DNA of 64,000 nt from Todiramphus chloris collaris (Eukaryota > Chordata > Aves > Coraciiformes > Alcedinidae): contig JANVCC010000021.1 in NCBI GenBank assembly GCA_025345505.1, positions 30,819,365 to 30,883,364 on the forward strand, given 5' to 3'. The position numbers and the translations under genes are program-made. The notes beneath the pieces are model-generated. The model saw nothing but the letters and a program-made list of their open reading frames with translations, did no database searches and was not told the DNA's origin. This document shows, one piece after another, positions 57,783-64,000 of the stretch; the stretch's first letter is position 1; every line of letters starts with the position of its first letter.

Positions 57783-60639
57783 TTTTTTTGTTTTTTTTGT
57801 TTTTTATTTATTTTTTATTTTTGTTTAACTTTAGTTGTCAGGGTTCTTTTGTACAATCAGTTTGCATTATTTCATTTTGAGGCTGCAGTGCTGTTTCACC
57901 CATGAGGGCTTAACAGAACATCTTCCTCTCCAAGCACAAATGCCATGTGCTTGGTACCCTCAGATTTTCCACTATAATAGAACACAGTAGTTACTGTCCT
58001 TCAATCAGGAACACAAAGAATATTTCTTTACTTAAACCTATGGGGCAGTTAGAATAATTAATAACAAGGATAGGTGGTTTTCTAGATAAAGAAACATAGA
58101 TTTATTTTACCAGAACTTCAATAAAGCAGTTTTGCACACTTAATCATGTCACATACTGGACATTTCTGTGTTAAGAGACCAGGTTTCCTATCAAATGTTG
58201 TCTAAATGGAGTTTAGAAAAGGATTATAAGAAACCAGTAAGGAAACCATTTACATTAGGCAAAGGTGAAAGATGAGTAATGGAGTTGAGCTTCAAGAATG
58301 CAAGCAGCAAGTCTACCTGAGACAAATTACCCACTCTGTCTAGGGTTCACCTGTTTTTTTTACAGCAGCTTTGAGAAAAAAACTAAGTTGAACATTTTTA
58401 AAACACTTCATCATTCAGGAGGTTGGTGCCAAATTTCTATCTGTGGTCCTTGTTTCATAAATTTAGTACCAAAAAAAGTATCCAAATGCTGAAATATTCT
58501 TGAGGATATGAGTCACAATTTATAATCACAGGAAAGATGTCAAAATAATTACTGTAAATTTTTTTAAGCAGGAAAATGCAATACAAATACTAAGGCCAAA
58601 ATGATAAAACTGACCAAGAGATAGTTTCTTTTATAGGAACAAAACCCTAAACATAGAGTATCTTAATCCAATACAACATCTTTAACACTGGAGTCATTGC
58701 AAAAGCCTCATCTTTCTCCATTATTTATGTTTACTTCCTTTTTTTCTGTTTCCCTTAGTCAATAATATTTGACTGTGTTCCTTTTTCATGTTTTTCTTGG
58801 AAGACAGTCCAACATAAAAATGTGATTTTTCTGGTTGTATCCATTATAAAATTATTTATTAACAATTGGTAGTGTCAGGTTTTGTCTGTTGCTTGAATGT
58901 AGCAGATGGAATTTAGAAGGACTTCCACATTCAATTAATTCTGCTTAAGCATTCATAGAAATAAAAATAAAAAAAATAATAAAAAAAAAAATTATATACA
59001 TATTTACTATTTTATCCCTTCAGATTCATGCAAATTCATTTGTTACATTTTCAATTATATTAATTAGGTGGAGAGGCTTTAATAATATATAGCTTTATTA
59101 AGAAAAAAAAAAAAAAGAAAGGTTTCTATTTATTTATATTCAGTTACATTCATTCAGTTCCACCACTTTTGCAATAATTGGATTCAGTTAGTAATGGATT
59201 TCCATAAATTGGATTATTGTCTTAGCAGTACTTCTCCAGCTATTCTGGTTTTTATTTTAAATGTGAAAAAGAGAGCTGGCCAATACAGACTTCTGCATAT
59301 GTGGTGGGGAATGTTTTGTTTTCAGGTCTTTTAATGAGACAATGCTGGAATGAAACTTGTGTTATTTAGTTTAATATGTCTCTTATGACTATTATACATT
59401 ATTACAAAGTGTAAAACAGAAAACCTATCTTGTTAAACCTTCATTTTCAAGAAAACAGCAAAATTAAAACCAGATTAGTGTGTGCACAAGAAAGATTCTC
59501 AAAATTGTCTTGTAGTTAGTCACTCACAAGCATATATTCACTGTGTACTGATCTTGGAGACACGTAGGTTAATAATTCCACAAAGTCCTTAATAGCAGTT
59601 CATTGCTTGACCCAAGAGAATTAGCAATGTATTACATTGATATAACCACCTACAAAACTTAATTGCATGGCTGATTACAACCTTCTCCAGGAGTTCTGCT
59701 TCTTTGCCTTTCATGCATCATACAATAAACTATCTGTGACATTTTCCCTTAGCAGAATCATTAAAACTAATTTAGCACCTTGATCTGATCTTTTGTACTT
59801 TTGCACACAAATTCCTGTTTCGTACATGTGGGGTCACATGCAGCTCAGTGAATGTGCATTTCAATTCCATATGCATTACATTCTGTCTTTTACAAGCAAG
59901 ATTTAACTTGATATTTTACATCCATCCTGTAAAATAGGAGTTTCTGCATAGGCTTACTTCTTTTTATGCAGCTAGGCTTAAAAACAGCTAGAACAGATAC
60001 AAGCTAGGTAAATATATGTGACTTTTAGAAAAGGACAATGAAAGGTCATGAAAATTTACACATATACAACTAGGATATGTTGCTCTTTAGAACCCAGTGA
60101 TTGTTAGGAAATATGGCAGATGCTAAAGACATTGCTGTGTTGCAGGGTAAGAACTCGATGAGAGTCTTAATATACTTCACAGGTTCACAGATGCTTAGGC
60201 CATATTTCTGTTTTGCAAGTATAGTGCACATCTACATCTTTTAGTGTGTAGGACCCACCATGCACTTCTCTTCATCCATCACCAACACAAACAAGATTTC
60301 TGGACTAGCTGACAGTTGACTGATATACAGCTAGCATGACTGTCATTCACTGTGAGGTCTGCCATTCAGTTTTTGTAATAGGAAACATTTTGTCTTTACT
60401 ATATAGTTCTTTTTCTTTTTTTTTTTTTTTTTTCTGTAATTATTGCATTCATAGATAATGAACATAACATAGTATGGTATGCATTAATTTAGGCATGTAA
60501 GGGTACTTCAGACAAAGCAGACATGATCAGTTAACATACTCAGTCCTAATGCCTGATGGGAAAAGGTGATCAGGTCACTTCAGCTTTCGAATGTAATATA
60601 TGTACCAATCTAGACAGCAGGAGGCAGTGTGGATAATAC

Positions 60640-61480
60640 TGAATCATAGGGGTTGAAAGGGACCTCTGGAGATCAAGTCCAACCCCCCTGACAGAGCAGG
60701 ATCACCTAGAGATGGCCACCCAAGAACATATCCAGGCAGGTTTTGAAGGTCTCTAGAGAAGGAGACTCCATAACCTCTCTGGGCAGGCTGTTCCAGTGCT
60801 CTATCACCCTCACTATAATGAAGTTTTTCCTCATGTTGAGGTGGAACATCCTGTGCTCCAGTTTGTGACCATTACCCCTCATCCTATCACAGGGCACCAC
60901 CAAAAAGGGACTGGACCCTTCTACTTGACATCCACCCTTCAGATATTTGTAAACATTCATAAAATCCCCTCTCAGTCTCTCTTCTCAAGACACAACACCC
61001 CCAGGTCTCTCAGCCTTTTCTCAGTCCCTTAATCATCCTCATAGCTCTCCATTGGACAATCTCTAGTATTTCCCTGTCCCTCTTAAACTGGGGACACCAG
61101 AACTGAACACAATGCTCCAGATGTGGTTTCATTAGGGCAGAGTAGAGAGGGAGGACAACCTCCTTCAACCTGCTGGACACACTCTTCATAATGCACCCCA
61201 GGAAACCATTGTCTTTCCTGGCCACAAGGGCACATTGCTGTCCCATGAATAACTTACTGTCCACCAGGACCACAAGGTCCTTCTCCATGGATCTGCTTCC
61301 AGCAGGTCAACCCCTAACCTGTACTGGTGCATGGTGGTGGTGTTCCCCTGGTGTACAACTCTACGTTTATCCTTGTTGAACTTCATTAGGCTTACCTTTA
61401 CACAGCTCTTCAGTCTGTCCAGATCTCGCTGGATGGCAGCACAGCCTTCCTGTGTGTCTTCCCAGTGGCTGATACATCTA
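60640..61480 (-). mobile_element. CR1 LINE 3' half
   Basis: Minus-strand CR1 of about 840 bp. From its 5' side it reads [20 protein letters not shown] (61569 frame), then SKLFMGQQCALVARKDNGFL, CIMKSVSSRLKEVVLPLYSA and LKPHLEHCVQFWCPQFKRDR-type residues. These are followed by MRMIKGLRKG and, in a shifted frame, [20 protein letters not shown] and [14 protein letters not shown]. The 3' end has ttgaaagggacctctggagatc and a short aatcata tail. The subfamily resembles the 17.1 kb copy in its 3' UTR wording. Confidence 0.93.
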
Positions 61481-61848
61481 GAAAGATTTACAGACAATTT
61501 TTTAATGGTGCAGCTTCCACAATTAAGCACAAAGTTTAAAAAGCATTCATCAGTCACTGTCTCTGTCATGGTTAAAACTCAAAAAGACAGGAGCATCCCA
61601 TATTCTGTATTATTATGAAAGTCTGGCTTTTAATTAATATCTTTAGTGGGAGATGAAGAATCCCAGCCTGTCTCAAAGAGTTCTTTGTGTCAATATGTTG
61701 GTACCTGAAAGAAGCCCTTGTTTGATGCAGTCAAAGCCTAGAGATACTCCCCTCACCAATTGTAGGCATTTGCTTGAATTACATATCCACATACACAGGT
61801 ATGCCATCTCATTTGAACTATATTTATAAGTATACATAGTTTACTTAA

Positions 61849-61912
61849 AAGGTTGGACTAGATGATCCTTGAGGTCCCTTCCAATCTAGTATTCTGTGAT
61901 TCCATGGTATTC
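61849..61912 (+). mobile_element. CR1 LINE 3' UTR stub
   Basis: ggttggactagatgatccttgaggtccc followed by attctgtgattccatgg is the last 60 bp of a CR1, on the strand opposite to the neighbouring copy. Confidence 0.85.
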
Positions 61913-64000
61913 TATGTATATCCATGTGTATATAAATACTTTCTGATTTCCACATATGTGTGAATCTGGAAGGACATTTAAACATCTACATCTCACTGAA
62001 ATTAAGGAAATCTAAATAACTTATTTGATACTCAACTAAAGATCTTTATGGACATTAGCCCTTACAGCAGCTATTAAATACTATTATACTCAGCAGAACA
62101 GAATACCATGCCATCTTCACTGTTGACTGATATTTCTATTTTTCTAACTTGCAATGTCTTTTGACTTGGTAGACCAACTTCAGCTGAATCTTTCATTACT
62201 GGTTGAATTCATTGAATTGAAAATGATTTGTTCATTGTGAAGGCCACAGATTAAATGAGCTAAGACTTTCATTCAAGTCATCCATATCATTGCAATGCAC
62301 TGATCATTTTCATACTTCAGTAAAAACTAGGGAACTGGCTCAATATTATTAAATAATTGAAGTATTAATATGCTGTAATTGTGATTCTTAAAGGTGAAGT
62401 AACAATTCAACATTTCATGCCAAGCTAACAAGATAAAAAAAGTATGACTGAAAGAACTGTATTTCCCATCAGAGCTGTTTGTTTATGGCTTTTTTTGCTT
62501 GAGGGTTTCTTTTCCCTTGTGCCTTATTGATAATTCGGTTATTCTTTTACTAATCCATTTGAACTAAGAAAAATACTCTATTTGGCATACATAATTACAG
62601 TCATGTAAGGAAAGAAAATAAGTGTCATACTGCATGCTTTCTGCCCACAATATGCTTGCTGACTGCAAGCAAATACTTTTAAATCAATATTTTATGAGTG
62701 ACATGGATGCATTGCCTGATGCTGAAAAACAGCAGTAATTGTCCTTGTCAAAAAATTCATTCTTTCCCATGCCTGTTTGTATAACAGACTTTACATTACC
62801 TACCTAACCAGAAAGTAATGTGAAATTTGACTTATTATATTACTCACAAGGTATTTTATAAATTTAATTAATTTTATAGACCCCTTTTGCAATGGAAAGA
62901 ATCACAAATATATTTCAAAGATTAACTCACAAGTTATCAGTCATAGATATTTTTTACAGACTTTTTAAATTTTGTCTCTGATTTCATTATATTTTATTCT
63001 AAATATACTTCAACCTATAAATAAATTTACAGATTAATTAAAATCCTGTAGAATTTATTTCAGGTTCTTTTCTGACAGTTTTGACACCACTGATGTTTTA
63101 TAAATATGCTGGTTTTTAACTGCTGCTTTTTGATCAACTGTTTTCCCAGAAAGGCAATTATTCTGCCTCCCACTAGAGGGAAAAAGAGAAACATTTTGAA
63201 AATATTATTTCTTAACTGTAGAAACTTCAAAAAGTTGTATATATATATATTTTTTTTTTTAATGTTTTAGTCAAAAGCATACAATAAATGGATATTGAGA
63301 CAGAACACATTGGAACAACTATATGGTCTAAAATTTTTAAACTCAGAAAGAAGATGCACATCACAAGCACATTAGCTCAGTCTAGTACAAAGTAATTCTG
63401 TGTATTCAATGACAATTTAATGACAGATTCACTGTATCTTTTCTTAATAAATAAGACAGCAAATACAGGGCCTTAAGCTCATACTGTAGTAAATTATTAG
63501 TTACAAAAACTATTTTGCCTTAGCTATCATATAGACTGATACAGTCATGAACATTTTTAACTGATGGAATCTGCATTCAGTCACTGGTCTTTCTTGCAGA
63601 GATGATGAACCCCGTATAACTTTGATTAGAATTAAATTTACTTGAAACAGGTTCTTTTTATTAGGAAAATATACTTTCTACTGTAGGAATTAGAACTTTG
63701 CTGTAATGATATTATCCATGCAAAAGGTGTTTTTCTCTCAGTATTTTCTCTTAGTATTTACTATTTCTTTAATTGGAAGCACTAATCTAGGACTTTTTTT
63801 TTTCTTTAGGTGTTTTTTTGTTTGCTTATTTGTTTTTTCACACTTTATGTATTTTTAATTCACTTTAGATCTGCACTACTGCAAGTACATGAAATACCAT
63901 TCCAAATTGAGACACAGGAATAAGGTGACATTAATTCTTTCCATTCAGAAAATTGTGATTTTTTTCAGCTTCTGTCAAGTTCATATCTTTCCTCTCCTAT

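Larger units (their letters stand above)
54835..64000 (+). other. KLHL1: KLHL1 intron (3' part outside the window)
   Basis: The intron starts with the strong donor gtgagt in phase 2 and runs past the window end. Outside the CR1 copies at 60.64-61.48 and 61.85-61.91 kb it is AT-rich unique DNA with A/C- or T/G-rich low-complexity tracts and one G-rich run at 57759. No further Kelch exon is visible to 64000: I looked for a GG-containing Kelch frame with flanking AG and GT and found none. Confidence 0.82.

Noticed and set aside
1-64000. CRISPR arrays, operons, tRNA or rRNA genes
   Set aside because: The sequence is vertebrate intron. No spaced palindromic repeats, tRNA cloverleaf or rRNA block was seen.

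Overview
The window looks like avian genomic DNA lying inside one very large protein-coding gene. It is AT-rich, has few and widely spaced exons, and is peppered with fragments of the CR1 LINE. Many CR1 copies end in the typical bird 3' tail (variants of attctgtgattctatg). The few long terminal repeats (LTRs) have the compact layout of avian endogenous retroviruses. CR1 copies cover roughly one fifth of the window by my hand estimate. The species cannot be fixed from this sequence alone.

The host gene is on the + strand and I read it as KLHL1 (Kelch-like 1), an actin-binding BTB-BACK-Kelch protein. Three internal exons are present: 6135-6321 (end of BACK, start of Kelch blade 1), 34170-34394 (rest of blade 1 plus blade 2) and 54672-54834 (blade 3). 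Phases fit perfectly (0/1, 1/1, 1/2) and all splice junctions are GT-AG. The introns between them are 27,848 and 20,277 bp. Exons before and after lie outside the window. No other live gene was found.

Layout: 1-6134 is intron with CR1 copies on both strands. 6322-34169 is the intron with the densest transposon load: CR1 copies at 11.8, 13.6 and 17.1 kb, an LTR pair at 21.9-22.75 kb, a CR1 split by a solo LTR at 22.75-23.93 kb, a long CR1 split by another solo LTR at 26.05-29.26 kb, and a CR1 at 29.95-30.69 kb preceded by a GC-richer block. 34395-54671 holds a nested CR1-in-CR1 at 36.0-37.8 kb, two minus-strand CR1 copies at 39.2 and 40.5 kb, and a long stretch that is almost free of recognisable elements (41-53 kb). 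54835-64000 is intron with one good minus-strand CR1 at 60.6-61.5 kb.

I found no convincing new biological system. The most useful observations are two solo LTRs with target-site duplications inside CR1 copies (one with tandem CCAAT-bearing repeats beside its TATA box), a decoy 3' splice site 163 nt ahead of the true Kelch exon acceptor, an 85-bp direct duplication at 25.4/26.0 kb, a coding-like relic at 10.6-11.1 kb on the minus strand, and a G-quadruplex motif in the last intron.
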